This document shows positions 26,675 to 34,950 of a stretch of DNA of 64,000 nt, piece by piece. Source of the stretch: an uncultured Mediterranea sp. (GTDB taxonomy: Bacteria; Bacteroidota; Bacteroidia; Bacteroidales; Bacteroidaceae); the NCBI RefSeq assembly GCF_902493215.1, contig NZ_CABUOL010000004.1, positions 62,001 to 126,000 of the forward strand, in the 5' to 3' direction. The notes beneath the pieces were generated by a model that was not told the DNA's origin, ran no database searches, and worked only from the letters and a program-made list of their open reading frames with translations. Every line of letters starts with the position of its first letter. Positions within the stretch are counted from its first letter, which is position 1. Made by a program: the position numbers and the translations under genes.

Positions 26675-26978
26675 TCTCTATGCTACATTGTACCTTATCA
26701 ATCGTTTCAAGGCAAGGGAAAAACTTGAAGCCAGCAGTTTCAGAAAAGTTTCATTGCTTGAAACCATTGGTTTCATAGCATGAAACCATCGGTTTCCTAC
26801 GTTGAAACCGTCGGTTTCCCCGCACGAAACCAACAGCAAAGCCAGCTGAAACCAACGGAAAGATACGGCAAACGTGCCACTCCCCTTCTTTTCCATGCCG
26901 CCACAAAGGTAAGCAGATACAAAATAAGCCCGCGTTACCGCAGGCTTACGAAGTCTTATCGAGTGTTATCGGAATGAT
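26675..26978. other. Intergenic region dominated by a GAAACC/GGTTTC array
   Basis: Holds the repeat array at 26714-26867. The rest has no terminator I can define with confidence. No coding potential. Confidence 0.6.
26714..26867. repeat. Tandem array of GAAACC-GGTTTC palindromes, period 22 bp, about 7 units
   Basis: Clear units start at 26758, 26780 and 26802 with perfect or near-perfect GAAACC-n3-GGTTTC inverted repeats (for example GAAACCATTGGTTTC). Degenerate units lie at 26714, 26736, 26824 and 26846. Spacing is exactly 22 bp throughout. The same palindrome, without spacer, occurs once at 7552-7567. Confidence 0.8.
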
Positions 26979-27650
26979 TTATGCTGTTTTTCCGTCCTCC
27001 GCAATCTCCTTCAGATGCTGCTCTATCTTCTGGAAGAACAATGAAAGATGGGAGCCGTCGACAAAGGCATGGTTCACATAAATGGACAGAGGCATCATCA
27101 GACGGCCTTCGCGGGTGACGGCCTTGCCGGCGGTCATCAGCGGATAGTTGCAGGCATTGCCCGCCTCGGCCAGCGTGTAGGTGATGGAAGTGAAGTACAT
27201 GCCGGGCACGGCACTCAGGTGCACCACGTCGTAGTCGCCCTGTGCCATCAGTGTCTTCTCGGCGCCGTAGGGGTCACCGTCAGGCGGAATGTTCTCAATG
27301 AGGCGGCGAGCCTCGGCGTAGAAGGTGCCGAAGTCTTCGTGATAAGGTATGCGCAGGGTAAAGAACGTGCGGCCGGGCACGGCGATGGGCGTGATGATGT
27401 CCACCCGGTCGTGAAAGACCACCTGTCCCTGCTTGTCGACGCGGTAGCGCAGCTCGTCCACCTCGTTGGCGGCACGCACCACAGCATAAAGGTAATGAAG
27501 AAAGAAGGAACGCCCCCGGCGACGGGCTGCCTCGCGGGCCTCGGTACAGTCGATTTCGGTGGCCACGGCATACCACGAACTGACAAAGCTCTGGAAGAAA
27601 CGGTAGTTGTCGCGCCGCACCCAAGTATCTACATCAATGATATGTTTCAT
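26979..27650 (-). CDS. Chloramphenicol acetyltransferase-family (CAT-like) acyltransferase
   Basis: 223 residues from ATG 27650; 20 extra codons upstream cross a promoter-like element. The CAT fold is indicated by the RRDNYRFF start, the FTLRIPYHEDFGTFY region and the catalytic VNHAFVDGSHLS block near the C-terminus (H194, D198, the HxxxDG motif). Length matches trimeric type A CATs. Family role: acetyl-CoA-dependent O-acetylation. Many chromosomal Bacteroidales members are not shown to give chloramphenicol resistance, so the true acceptor is open. Confidence 0.75.
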   Translation of the reverse strand: MKHIIDVDTWVRRDNYRFFQSFVSSWYAVATEIDCTEAREAARRRGRSFFLHYLYAVVRAANEVDELRYRVDKQGQVVFHDRVDIITPIAVPGRTFFTLRIPYHEDFGTFYAEARRLIENIPPDGDPYGAEKTLMAQGDYDVVHLSAVPGMYFTSITYTLAEAGNACNYPLMTAGKAVTREGRLMMPLSIYVNHAFVDGSHLSLFFQKIEQHLKEIAEDGKTA

Positions 27651-27675
27651 ACGTTCAGCGGTTATAATTTTGCGG

Positions 27676-27683
27676 CAAAAGTA
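27676..27683 (-). promoter_or_regulatory. Candidate -7 element for the CAT-like gene
   Basis: TACTTTTG on the minus strand, 25 nt before ATG 27650. The best TTTG upstream is 24 nt away, longer than usual. Confidence 0.4.
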
Positions 27684-27796
27684 ATACATGCAACCGAATA
27701 AACGAAACAAAGCGGCTACGAACAGGATGAAAAAGAAGTGTTATTTAGTCTTACCATATTCGCAGGGATAAGGATTAACTCTGTATCTTTATCGCC

Positions 27797-29314
27797 ATGA
27801 AACTGCCCTCGAAATACATCGCCCTGCTCGTCGTGCTCTCGCTGGCAGGCATCTTCGCCTATCAGGCCTACTGGCTGACGGGGCTCTACCGCACCATGCG
27901 CACCGACCTGGAGCGCAACATCATGGAGGCCATGCGCATCAGCGACTACAACGAGATGCTGGTGCGTATCCAACTGATGCAACTCCGCAACAAGGAGCAT
28001 GGCGAAATCTCCGTATCGGCAGGCTATGGCGACAAGGGAGAGAAAATCGTACAGAGCAACACGACCTTCCATACGTCTCCCGGCGATACAACCACCCATA
28101 CACGGGTGGATACCCTCTACCAATCCGTCCCCACGGATACTACCTCGTCCGACGCCATGCTCCATAGTCAGGAGGGACTGGACATGCTATTGCGCGACCA
28201 TAACAGTATCACCGACTTTGCCGCATATCTGCAACGGGGCATGCACTCGGGGCTGGACATCTTCATCGAACCCTCGTTCGCCACTTACGACAGCCTGCTC
28301 AACGCCCACCTCCGTGAGTTGAACATTCCTATCCGCTACCGCCTGCAATACCTCTACTCGGGCTATGACATCCAAGACCGCTGGATGTATACCGACACTC
28401 TGGCTACGGGCGGCACACCCGGCTATGTACCCGGCCACGATGCCGTCAGCTACCAATATGCCTTCTCTTCTTCCGGCCACGATGTATACTGGCTCACCAC
28501 CGAGCCGTTGGGCGGACTCGTCCTGCGGCAGATGGCGGGTATCCTCACCACCTCGCTGGTCATCCTCCTCATCCTCGGCTTCTCCTTCTGGTACCTCATC
28601 CGTACCATCCTGCGGCAGAAGACGCTGGAGGAGATGAAGAGCGACTTCACCAACAACATCACCCACGAACTGAAGACACCCATCGCCGTGGCCTATGCCG
28701 CCACCGATGCCCTGCTCAACTTCCATCAGGCCGACGACCCCAGCAAGCGCGAACGCTACCTGCGCATCTGTCAGGAGCAGCTCGGCCGCCTCGGCGGACT
28801 GGTGGAGCAGATACTCTCCATGTCGATGGAGCGGCGCAAGACCTTCCGCCTCCACCTTGAAGAGGTGCGGCTGGCCGACCTCCTGCCCCCGCTCGTCGAG
28901 CTGCACAAACTGAAGGCCGACAAACCCGTCCACGTCGCCCTCGACATCGTCCCCGAGGACCTGACCGTCACTGCCGACCGCACACACCTGGCCAACATCG
29001 TGAGCAACCTGCTGGACAACGCCGTGAAGTATTCGCGCGACAGGGCCGACATCACCGTCCGCTGCCGCCGCACCGAAGCCGACGGCCGTACGTGGACGGA
29101 AATCATCGTCGCCGACCACGGCATCGGCATCGCCCGCGACCGCCTCCCTCATGTGTTCGACAAGTTCTACCGCGTGCCCACCGGCAACCTGCACGAAGTG
29201 AAAGGCTACGGTCTCGGTCTCTTCTATGTCAAGACGATGGTGGAGAAGCATGGCGGCACGGTGGAGGTGAAGAGCGAACCGGGAAAGGGAAGTGAGTTTA
29301 TTGTAAGAATTTAA
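27797..29314 (+). CDS. Sensor histidine kinase
   Basis: 505 residues. TM1 at about 7-27, a periplasmic sensor region of about 220 residues with no domain I recognise, TM2 at about 247-270, then a HisKA domain with phospho-acceptor H290 in NNITHELKTPIAV. The HATPase follows, with N box (NLLDNAVKYS), G1 (VADHGIGIARD), F box (FDKFYRVPTG) and G2 (GYGLGLFYVKTM). Four bases separate it from the response regulator. No clear hint of the signal; there is no obvious target operon besides its own neighbours. A TATCTTTA lies only 5 nt before the ATG, so the true start or the leader length is uncertain. Confidence 0.9.
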   Translation: MKLPSKYIALLVVLSLAGIFAYQAYWLTGLYRTMRTDLERNIMEAMRISDYNEMLVRIQLMQLRNKEHGEISVSAGYGDKGEKIVQSNTTFHTSPGDTTTHTRVDTLYQSVPTDTTSSDAMLHSQEGLDMLLRDHNSITDFAAYLQRGMHSGLDIFIEPSFATYDSLLNAHLRELNIPIRYRLQYLYSGYDIQDRWMYTDTLATGGTPGYVPGHDAVSYQYAFSSSGHDVYWLTTEPLGGLVLRQMAGILTTSLVILLILGFSFWYLIRTILRQKTLEEMKSDFTNNITHELKTPIAVAYAATDALLNFHQADDPSKRERYLRICQEQLGRLGGLVEQILSMSMERRKTFRLHLEEVRLADLLPPLVELHKLKADKPVHVALDIVPEDLTVTADRTHLANIVSNLLDNAVKYSRDRADITVRCRRTEADGRTWTEIIVADHGIGIARDRLPHVFDKFYRVPTGNLHEVKGYGLGLFYVKTMVEKHGGTVEVKSEPGKGSEFIVRI

Positions 29315-29318
29315 TCGA

Positions 29319-30014
29319 ATGGAAAAGATAAAAGTACTGTTAGTCGAGGATGAACAGACCCTCGCCATGATTATCAAAGATACCCTCAAAGGCCAGGGTT
29401 TCCTCATCCATACCGCCGCCGACGGCGAAGAGGGGCTGCGCCTGTTCTTCGACCTTCGCCCCGATGTGCTGGTGGCCGACGTCATGATGCCTCGTATGGA
29501 CGGCTTCGAGATGGTACGCCGCATCCGCCAGACCGACCGACACACACCCGTCCTCTTCCTAACAGCCCGCTCGGCGGTGAACGACGTGGTAGAAGGTTTC
29601 GAACTGGGTGCCAATGATTACCTGAAGAAGCCCTTCGGCATGCAGGAACTCATCGTGCGCATCAAGGCACTCATGGGCCGTGCCTGCACCTACACCCCAT
29701 CTGCCGAAAGCGAGCAAATCCTCTACGAAATAGGCCGTTACCAGCTCGACACACGCCGTCAGCTCCTGCTGCACGAGGGTACGGAACAGGAACTTTCACA
29801 CCGCGAAGCCGAAATCCTGCGCCGTCTCTGCCAGAACCGCAACTGCGTGGTGAACATGCGCGACATCCTGCTTGACCTTTGGGGAGACGACTCCTTCTTC
29901 AACCAGCGCAGCCTGCACGTTTTCATCACCAAGCTCCGCCACAAACTGGCCAAGGACGAACACATCCGCATCATCAATGTGCGAGGTGTCGGATACAAAT
30001 TGATTACAGAATAA
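29319..30014 (+). CDS. OmpR-family response regulator
   Basis: 231 residues. Receiver domain with the acidic pair (VEDE, 9-12), phospho-acceptor D54 in VADVMMPRMDG, Thr in FLTARS and Lys in YLKKPF. The C-terminal winged helix includes LSHREAEILRRLCQN, the recognition region NQRSLHVFITKLRHKL and the RGVGYKL ending. Partner of the kinase directly upstream. Distinct from RprY by sequence as I recall it; I cannot assign a regulon. Confidence 0.92.
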   Translation: MEKIKVLLVEDEQTLAMIIKDTLKGQGFLIHTAADGEEGLRLFFDLRPDVLVADVMMPRMDGFEMVRRIRQTDRHTPVLFLTARSAVNDVVEGFELGANDYLKKPFGMQELIVRIKALMGRACTYTPSAESEQILYEIGRYQLDTRRQLLLHEGTEQELSHREAEILRRLCQNRNCVVNMRDILLDLWGDDSFFNQRSLHVFITKLRHKLAKDEHIRIINVRGVGYKLITE

Positions 30015-30090
30015 TCACCAACCACCTCATCCAACCTTGAAAAACCGATAAATTGTCTTAAGACGGAGTGAAGAGTGTCAGGAAAAGCAG

Positions 30091-30098
30091 TATCTTTG
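30091..30098 (+). promoter_or_regulatory. Candidate -7 element for the secreted protein gene
   Basis: TATCTTTG, 25 nt before the ATG at 30123; no well-placed -33 element. Confidence 0.4.
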
Positions 30099-30122
30099 AT
30101 GCAGACAACAATGTATAGAGAT

Positions 30123-30722
30123 ATGAAACGATTCTTGACTCTGTTTTCGCTCCTTGCCATATACTGCGGCATCGCCTTTGCACAGACTGAAGCGTCCTCC
30201 GACACCCTACGGCAAGTAGCAGGCGACATACCTCCGACAGGAGAACAACTGCTGCCCGACGGTGTAAAAAACTACGACGGCTTCCTGATAGACATGAACA
30301 GCCTGGTAAAAATGCCCAAGCCAGATTTGGAAAAATCATATAAGATAGTTGTCCCCGACGCCAGCAAGGACTACAACTGGATATTTCGCCTGAATCCTAA
30401 TGTCACCTACTCCTCGGGACTGAGCAACATGTTCTCCCTATCAGGTTCACCCTATTTCAGCAGTAATCCGTTCGGCATTATGGGCTTCGGCTTCGGTAAC
30501 ACGACAGACAACCTGCAGATGGGCAGTTTCCGCCTGAAGAACGGCTGGCGGCTGAACACTTACGGCGAATATGACAAGGATGGCTGGCGGGTACCCAATC
30601 CTTCGGCCTTGCCCTGGCAGAAAAACAATTTCAAGGGTGCCTTCGAACTGAAGTCACAGAACGGCTCGTTCGGCATCCGCATCGAAGTGCAGAAAGGACG
30701 AGAAAACCCGTTTTTCTATTAA
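30123..30722 (+). CDS. Small secreted Bacteroidales protein of unknown function (possibly DUF4858-like)
   Basis: 199 residues from ATG 30123 (MKRFLTLFSLLAIYCGIAFAQ, a clean signal peptide); in-frame upstream ATGs at 30075 and 30111 lie at or near the promoter-like element. The mature part contains a Gly/Ser/Phe-rich segment (SGSPYFSSNPFGIMGFGFGN) and beta-strand-like ends (FGIRIEVQKG). I recall similar small Bacteroidales proteins under DUF4858, but this is not certain. Downstream of the two-component system and 13 bp before the RmlD-like gene. Confidence 0.55.
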   Translation: MKRFLTLFSLLAIYCGIAFAQTEASSDTLRQVAGDIPPTGEQLLPDGVKNYDGFLIDMNSLVKMPKPDLEKSYKIVVPDASKDYNWIFRLNPNVTYSSGLSNMFSLSGSPYFSSNPFGIMGFGFGNTTDNLQMGSFRLKNGWRLNTYGEYDKDGWRVPNPSALPWQKNNFKGAFELKSQNGSFGIRIEVQKGRENPFFY

Positions 30723-30735
30723 AACCCAGAACATC

Positions 30736-31632
30736 ATGCAACAGAAAATACTGATAGTAGGAGCCAACGGATTCACAGGCCGACGCATCCTCGACACACT
30801 GTCGGCCAAGACGGAATACCAAGTGACCGGCTGTTCGCTGCACGCAGACATCCATCCACACTCATGCTGCAACTACCGCTTTGTGCAAGCTGACATCTGC
30901 AATGAAACGGCTGTCAACCGCCTGTTTGACGAACTTCGGCCCAACGTTGTCATCAACACTTCCGCTCTCTCTTCACCTGACTATTGCGAGAGTCACCGCA
31001 CAGAAACGGACGAAATCAATGTCCATGCCGTTGCCCGTCTGGCCACGAACTGCGAACGCCTCGGCTGCCGGCTCGTCCATCTGTCTACAGACTTCGTGTT
31101 CGGTGGAGACTGCGACCGTCTTTACACCGAAGAAGACACACCTGCTCCCGTGAACTATTATGGTCGAAGCAAATGGGAAAGCGAACGCCAAGTTGCCCGT
31201 CTGTGCAGCAACTACGCTGTGGCTCGCATCGTAGTAGTCTACGGCCAGCCCCTGCCCGGCCAGCACGGCAACATCGTACGCCTTGTGGCTGACCGCCTGC
31301 GTAGCGGACAATCTATCCGCGTGGTAAACGACCAATGGCGTACACCGACTTTTGTGGACGACGTTGCACAAGGTATCGAACGGCTCATCAGTTATCCGTC
31401 AAACGGACTCTTCCACATCTGTGGTCCCGAATGCCTGACCATTGCCGACATAGCCTATCGGGTGGCCGACGTCCTGCAACTGGATGCCTCGCTGATTCAA
31501 CCTGTCAGTACAGCCGAAATGCAGGAAGCCACTCCCCGACCCCGTTTCAGCGGTCTGAGTATAGACAAAGCCCGCCAACTGCTGGGCTACAGTCCGCGTT
31601 CGCTGGAAGAAGGTATACGCAGCATGTTCTAA
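30736..31632 (+). CDS. RmlD-like NAD(P)-dependent sugar-nucleotide reductase
   Basis: 298 residues. Rossmann motif GANGFTGRR (GxxGxxG) near the N-terminus, the STDFVFGG segment and the catalytic YYGRSK (YxxxK), then a C-terminal substrate lobe (IDKARQLLGYSPRSLEEGI) typical of extended SDR enzymes such as dTDP-4-dehydrorhamnose reductase. No rmlABC genes adjoin it, so rhamnose synthesis cannot be asserted; RmlD-like family members also act on other nucleotide sugars. Confidence 0.75.
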   Translation: MQQKILIVGANGFTGRRILDTLSAKTEYQVTGCSLHADIHPHSCCNYRFVQADICNETAVNRLFDELRPNVVINTSALSSPDYCESHRTETDEINVHAVARLATNCERLGCRLVHLSTDFVFGGDCDRLYTEEDTPAPVNYYGRSKWESERQVARLCSNYAVARIVVVYGQPLPGQHGNIVRLVADRLRSGQSIRVVNDQWRTPTFVDDVAQGIERLISYPSNGLFHICGPECLTIADIAYRVADVLQLDASLIQPVSTAEMQEATPRPRFSGLSIDKARQLLGYSPRSLEEGIRSMF

Positions 31633-31638
31633 AAAAAT

Positions 31639-31674
31639 GGAGGGCATGCACCGAAAAAACGATGCATACCCTCC
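31639..31674 (-). terminator. Hairpin terminator at the end of the IclR cluster
   Basis: Stem GGAGGGCATGCA / TGCATACCCTCC (12 bp with one wobble or mismatch) and a 12-nt loop. On the minus strand it is followed by a run of seven T, a good intrinsic terminator for the DAHP-synthase gene. On the plus strand the U tract is weak. Confidence 0.75.
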
Positions 31675-31700
31675 TCTACAACCAACGAAAGTTTGAAATT

Positions 31701-32468
31701 TCACATACACTGATAATCGGGGACAGAATTATGACTGCACACATTGATGCCCAATGTTTCCAACAGTTCTTCCAACCCCACAGGCGTCAACTGCTGGGCC
31801 GCATCTGAAAGCGCCTTTTCCGGGCAACAATGCGATTCCAGGAAAAGCCCGTCGTTGTGATGCCCGAGAGCTTCGCGACACAACTGATAAAGCAATTCTC
31901 TCTTTCCTGCAATATGACTGGGGTCACAATAAACGGGAAAATCAGGAAATTCTGCATGCATGCTGTCCACCAATTCCCATAAAGGGGTATTACGATAAGG
32001 TGCATTGTCGGGCAGACAAAAGCCTCGATGTATCAGCGAAAGCCGGCAAATGCCAACCCGTGCCAAACGCTCCACTGCCCCAATCCAAAGTGACAAGTCG
32101 GGACAAACAGGATTCTTCACAAAAAGAGGAATATCGACTCCACGCAATGCCTCAGCCAATTCGGACATCATAAAAGGATTGACTGTGGTCCGTGCTCCAA
32201 TCCATAGCATATCCATTCCCCCCTTCAATGCAGCCTCCACATGCGACGGCATAGCCACTTCGGTCATTACTTTCATTCCATACAAGCGTTGAACTTCGTT
32301 GAGCCACGGCAAAGCCTGGACACCTACCCCTTCGAATGTCCCACAACGTGAACGAGGTTTCCACAAGCCGGCACGCAAAACAGAAATGCCGGCTTTCTTC
32401 AGTCCTGCTGCCGTTTCGAGCACCTGCTGCGCAGATTCCGCACTACAAGGGCCGGCTATCACATCCAT
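31701..32468 (-). CDS. Stand-alone DAHP synthase-like enzyme (AroF type, no chorismate mutase domain)
   Basis: 255 residues from ATG 32468, which is preceded by GAGAGGAAG at good spacing; the ATG at 32486 would place that site inside the gene. Motifs of the type I-beta 3-deoxy-7-phosphoheptulonate synthase/KDO8P synthase fold: IAGPCSAES, LRAGLWKPR, MLWIGARTTVNPF, PLFVKNPV, HRGF and CDPSHI. Known reaction: PEP + erythrose 4-phosphate to DAHP, the entry to the shikimate pathway. The usual Bacteroidales housekeeping enzyme is, to my knowledge, fused to a chorismate mutase; this copy ends at the barrel, so mutase activity and any feedback carried by that domain are absent. Last gene of the IclR cluster, which also holds a chorismatase-like gene. 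Confidence 0.75.
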   Translation of the reverse strand: MDVIAGPCSAESAQQVLETAAGLKKAGISVLRAGLWKPRSRCGTFEGVGVQALPWLNEVQRLYGMKVMTEVAMPSHVEAALKGGMDMLWIGARTTVNPFMMSELAEALRGVDIPLFVKNPVCPDLSLWIGAVERLARVGICRLSLIHRGFCLPDNAPYRNTPLWELVDSMHAEFPDFPVYCDPSHIAGKRELLYQLCREALGHHNDGLFLESHCCPEKALSDAAQQLTPVGLEELLETLGINVCSHNSVPDYQCM

Positions 32469-32505
32469 TATTCTTCCTCTCATCATTACCCTGTCTTTAA
32501 CCTGT

Positions 32506-33393
32506 TTATTTCATAATACACACATCCGATATCATGCCGAAACGTTCATTATCGTTCAGACTCCATACCACTTTACCGGATTCATCCATTTCAAAAACCT
32601 GAGGACTTCCTGCCTCTTTGGCTGTCTTGTCATGACCTTGCCAGTTGCAAACATAAATGCCACCGTTTTCGGATTTGCAAAGACCAGCCACAAAGAAAAG
32701 GCGTACTCCCTGAATATCATCCTGACCGTACTGAGCCACAACCTCACCCGTCTGCATATTTGCCTTGAGCAAAATGTGACGGTCACCACAGGCTACCCAA
32801 TACAAATCGTCCTTGTCGTGAAGGACCGTAAAGAAGTTTCCACCCAAATCTGTTGAACGCACCAATTCTCCTTGCGGAGATACTTCACAAACTGTTTTAC
32901 CTCCCATCAGGGGAATCATATAATTACCTATTGTATTCTTATTGACTTGACGAAACTGAGCATGCGAACGTTCGATGCCCGTCTCATACTCTGTGCGGCA
33001 GATTTCTTTTCCTTCTTTGTCTACTTCCATGATTACCGACGGATGACCGGCCCATGCCAACAGAATGTTTCCGTCAGGCAGGACACGCGCTGTCTGCATC
33101 TCACAACCTTCAGGGGCCGGAATGTTCCAAAGTTCCTGATGATCCTTTGTAACAACCTTGGCACCTTTACGGTAAGAGAACAGAATATTCCCTTCGGGGG
33201 TACAAGCAACCGAATTGCATTCCCAACCTTTCTCCAACGGATATTCCCATTCTATCTGTTTGGTTTCCTTGTCGATGATGACAACCTTATTCCAACCGGA
33301 ACCTCCCAGCAACAATTTGACCTGTTCCTGCCGGCAGGAAGCCAGAGACAGGAACAGAGTCAATATACTTGCCAACACAAGTAACCTACGCAT
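32506..33393 (-). CDS. Exported PQQ-like beta-propeller lipoprotein
   Basis: 295 residues. Lipoprotein signal with LASC, then repeated blades with W/Y-rich ends: GSGWNKVVIIDKETKQIEWEYP, SVACTPEGNILFSYRKGAKVV, ARVLPDGNILLAWAGHPSVI, FTVLHDKDDLYWVACGDRHILL. These resemble PQQ/WD-type propeller repeats. No cofactor motif is certain. It lies 3 bp after the LsrF-like gene and 37 bp before the DAHP synthase start. Role in the cluster unknown; the cluster has two other propeller proteins. Confidence 0.65.
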   Translation of the reverse strand: MRRLLVLASILTLFLSLASCRQEQVKLLLGGSGWNKVVIIDKETKQIEWEYPLEKGWECNSVACTPEGNILFSYRKGAKVVTKDHQELWNIPAPEGCEMQTARVLPDGNILLAWAGHPSVIMEVDKEGKEICRTEYETGIERSHAQFRQVNKNTIGNYMIPLMGGKTVCEVSPQGELVRSTDLGGNFFTVLHDKDDLYWVACGDRHILLKANMQTGEVVAQYGQDDIQGVRLFFVAGLCKSENGGIYVCNWQGHDKTAKEAGSPQVFEMDESGKVVWSLNDNERFGMISDVCIMK

Positions 33394-33396
33394 AAC

Positions 33397-34272
33397 TTAC
33401 TTGTTTTTGAGTTCCAGGAACAGCTGATAAGCCTGTTCGGGTGTAAGGCCGTCATGAACTACGGCATGTACAGCCTGAATCATAGCGGCAGGCGATTCAC
33501 TCTGGAACACATTACGTCCCATATCTACGCCGGCAGCACCGTCGTTAACAGCTTTATAGCACAATTCAAGCGCTTCCTGCTCGGGCAGTTTCTTACCACC
33601 TGCAATCACTACAGGGACAGGACAAGAAGCCGCAATCTTCTCAAAGCCTTCGCAATAATAGGTCTTGACGATGGAAGCTCCATTCTCGGCACATACACGG
33701 GAAGCCAAAGCGAAGTAACGGGCATCGCGGGCCATCTGCTTGCCTACTGCCGTCACACCCATAACAGGAATGCCATAGCGGTTACCCAAATCGACTGCAC
33801 GTACCAGATTGGCTGCTGTAATAGCCTCCTGATCACCGTCTCCTGCCGAAAACATGACTGCCATAGCCGAAGCATTGCAACGGATAGCGTCCTCTACATC
33901 AATCAGGACATTGCGGTTCAACTCGGTCAGAATCGTCGAACCTGCATCAGAACGCAAACAAACGGGCTTGTTCACATTGGCAGGAATCGAAGTCTGCAGA
34001 ATGCCGCGCGTACACATCAGACAGTCGGCATACTGTACCAAGGGAACAATATTCAAGTCGATGCGCTCCAATCCAGAAGTAGGTCCCATAATAAAACCGT
34101 GGTCGAAAGCCAGCATTACCGTACGTCCAGTCTTCGGATTAAAAATGCGGGACAAACGGTCTTTCATACCCCAACTCATACAAGAAGCGCCTTTTACATG
34201 AAAATTTGCCTGCGAAGCAGCTTGGTCCAAACCAAAATTGGTCGCTTCTCTAAATCCATCCATATCAGCCAT
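33397..34272 (-). CDS. lsrF: LsrF-like class I aldolase/thiolase
   Basis: 291 residues. Strong family likeness to LsrF (DeoC/FbaB-type barrel): SRIFNPKTGRTVMLAFDHG (41-59), TSGLERID, MCTRGIL, Schiff-base K203 in IVKTYY, PVVIAGGKKLPE and GVDMGRNVFQS. LsrF transfers an acetyl group from 3-hydroxy-5-phosphonooxypentane-2,4-dione to CoA in autoinducer-2 breakdown. No lsrK, lsrG or lsr transporter genes are present; instead DhaK and DhaL lie directly upstream, so a phosphorylated ketose or dione made by them could be the substrate (inference). Related aldolases include ADH synthase, so the reaction should not be taken as settled. Confidence 0.8.
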   Translation of the reverse strand: MADMDGFREATNFGLDQAASQANFHVKGASCMSWGMKDRLSRIFNPKTGRTVMLAFDHGFIMGPTSGLERIDLNIVPLVQYADCLMCTRGILQTSIPANVNKPVCLRSDAGSTILTELNRNVLIDVEDAIRCNASAMAVMFSAGDGDQEAITAANLVRAVDLGNRYGIPVMGVTAVGKQMARDARYFALASRVCAENGASIVKTYYCEGFEKIAASCPVPVVIAGGKKLPEQEALELCYKAVNDGAAGVDMGRNVFQSESPAAMIQAVHAVVHDGLTPEQAYQLFLELKNK

Positions 34273-34313
34273 AATGTTTATTCTTTTTATGTTTTAAGTT
34301 TTGTAATATCTGT

Positions 34314-34937
34314 TTATTCATTCAACGCCTGTGCAAACGAACGGAACATGCAACTCCACGAAGTGGCACCACTGTCGGCAAAACCGACGGAGCGTTCACC
34401 ATAATTCCGGGCACGGCCAAAATTAGCTTTCATCTGTACAGTAGCCTTGGCACCAGCTTCAGCCGCATCGGCACCTGCGCACATCACGACGGCGATGTCT
34501 TCATCCTTACAGCCTTGCATAGCCTCTACAGCCGGAACCAACGCATCCATCATGGTTTTGTCGCCCGGTTTGGCCTGGGTTTGTTTCTGCACGTTGGACA
34601 AACCACCGGCAAACATACGGCGAACACCTTCCGCATCCAATTCAGTTCCGGACGCACAATCGCTCATACCCAAAAAGAAGGCACCCAGCAACGTACTGGT
34701 AGAACCGCTCACCTGAAGCATCACATCGAAGCCCATATCGTTCAGCATCGTCTTGAATTCCGTTCCCTTACGGGCCGTCTCCACCACAGCCGTCATGGCC
34801 GTAACGATGGCCTGTCCATGGTCACCGTCACCAATGACTGCGTCAAGACGGGAGAACTCCTCTTCGCGCTCGCGGATATTCTTCAAGGCACATTCCAACA
34901 TGGCCTTAAAATCGTCTATCGTCAAAATATTCTTCAT
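34314..34937 (-). CDS. dhaL: DhaL-type kinase subunit
   Basis: 207 residues. The Mg-nucleotide-binding GDGDHG motif (36-41), the SGSTSTLLGAFFLG segment, KPGDKTMMDALVPA and the C-terminal GATSWSCMFRSF match DhaL, the nucleotide-binding subunit of dihydroxyacetone kinase. It follows DhaK by 13 bp. No DhaM phosphotransfer protein is in the window, so the phosphate donor (ATP, or a PTS protein encoded elsewhere) is open. Confidence 0.85.
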   Translation of the reverse strand: MKNILTIDDFKAMLECALKNIREREEEFSRLDAVIGDGDHGQAIVTAMTAVVETARKGTEFKTMLNDMGFDVMLQVSGSTSTLLGAFFLGMSDCASGTELDAEGVRRMFAGGLSNVQKQTQAKPGDKTMMDALVPAVEAMQGCKDEDIAVVMCAGADAAEAGAKATVQMKANFGRARNYGERSVGFADSGATSWSCMFRSFAQALNE

Positions 34938-34950
34938 CGTTTATCTGCTT

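Noticed and set aside
33397..34272. Autoinducer-2 (lsr) operon
   Set aside because: LsrF-like alone is present; no LsrK, LsrG, LsrR or transporter genes.
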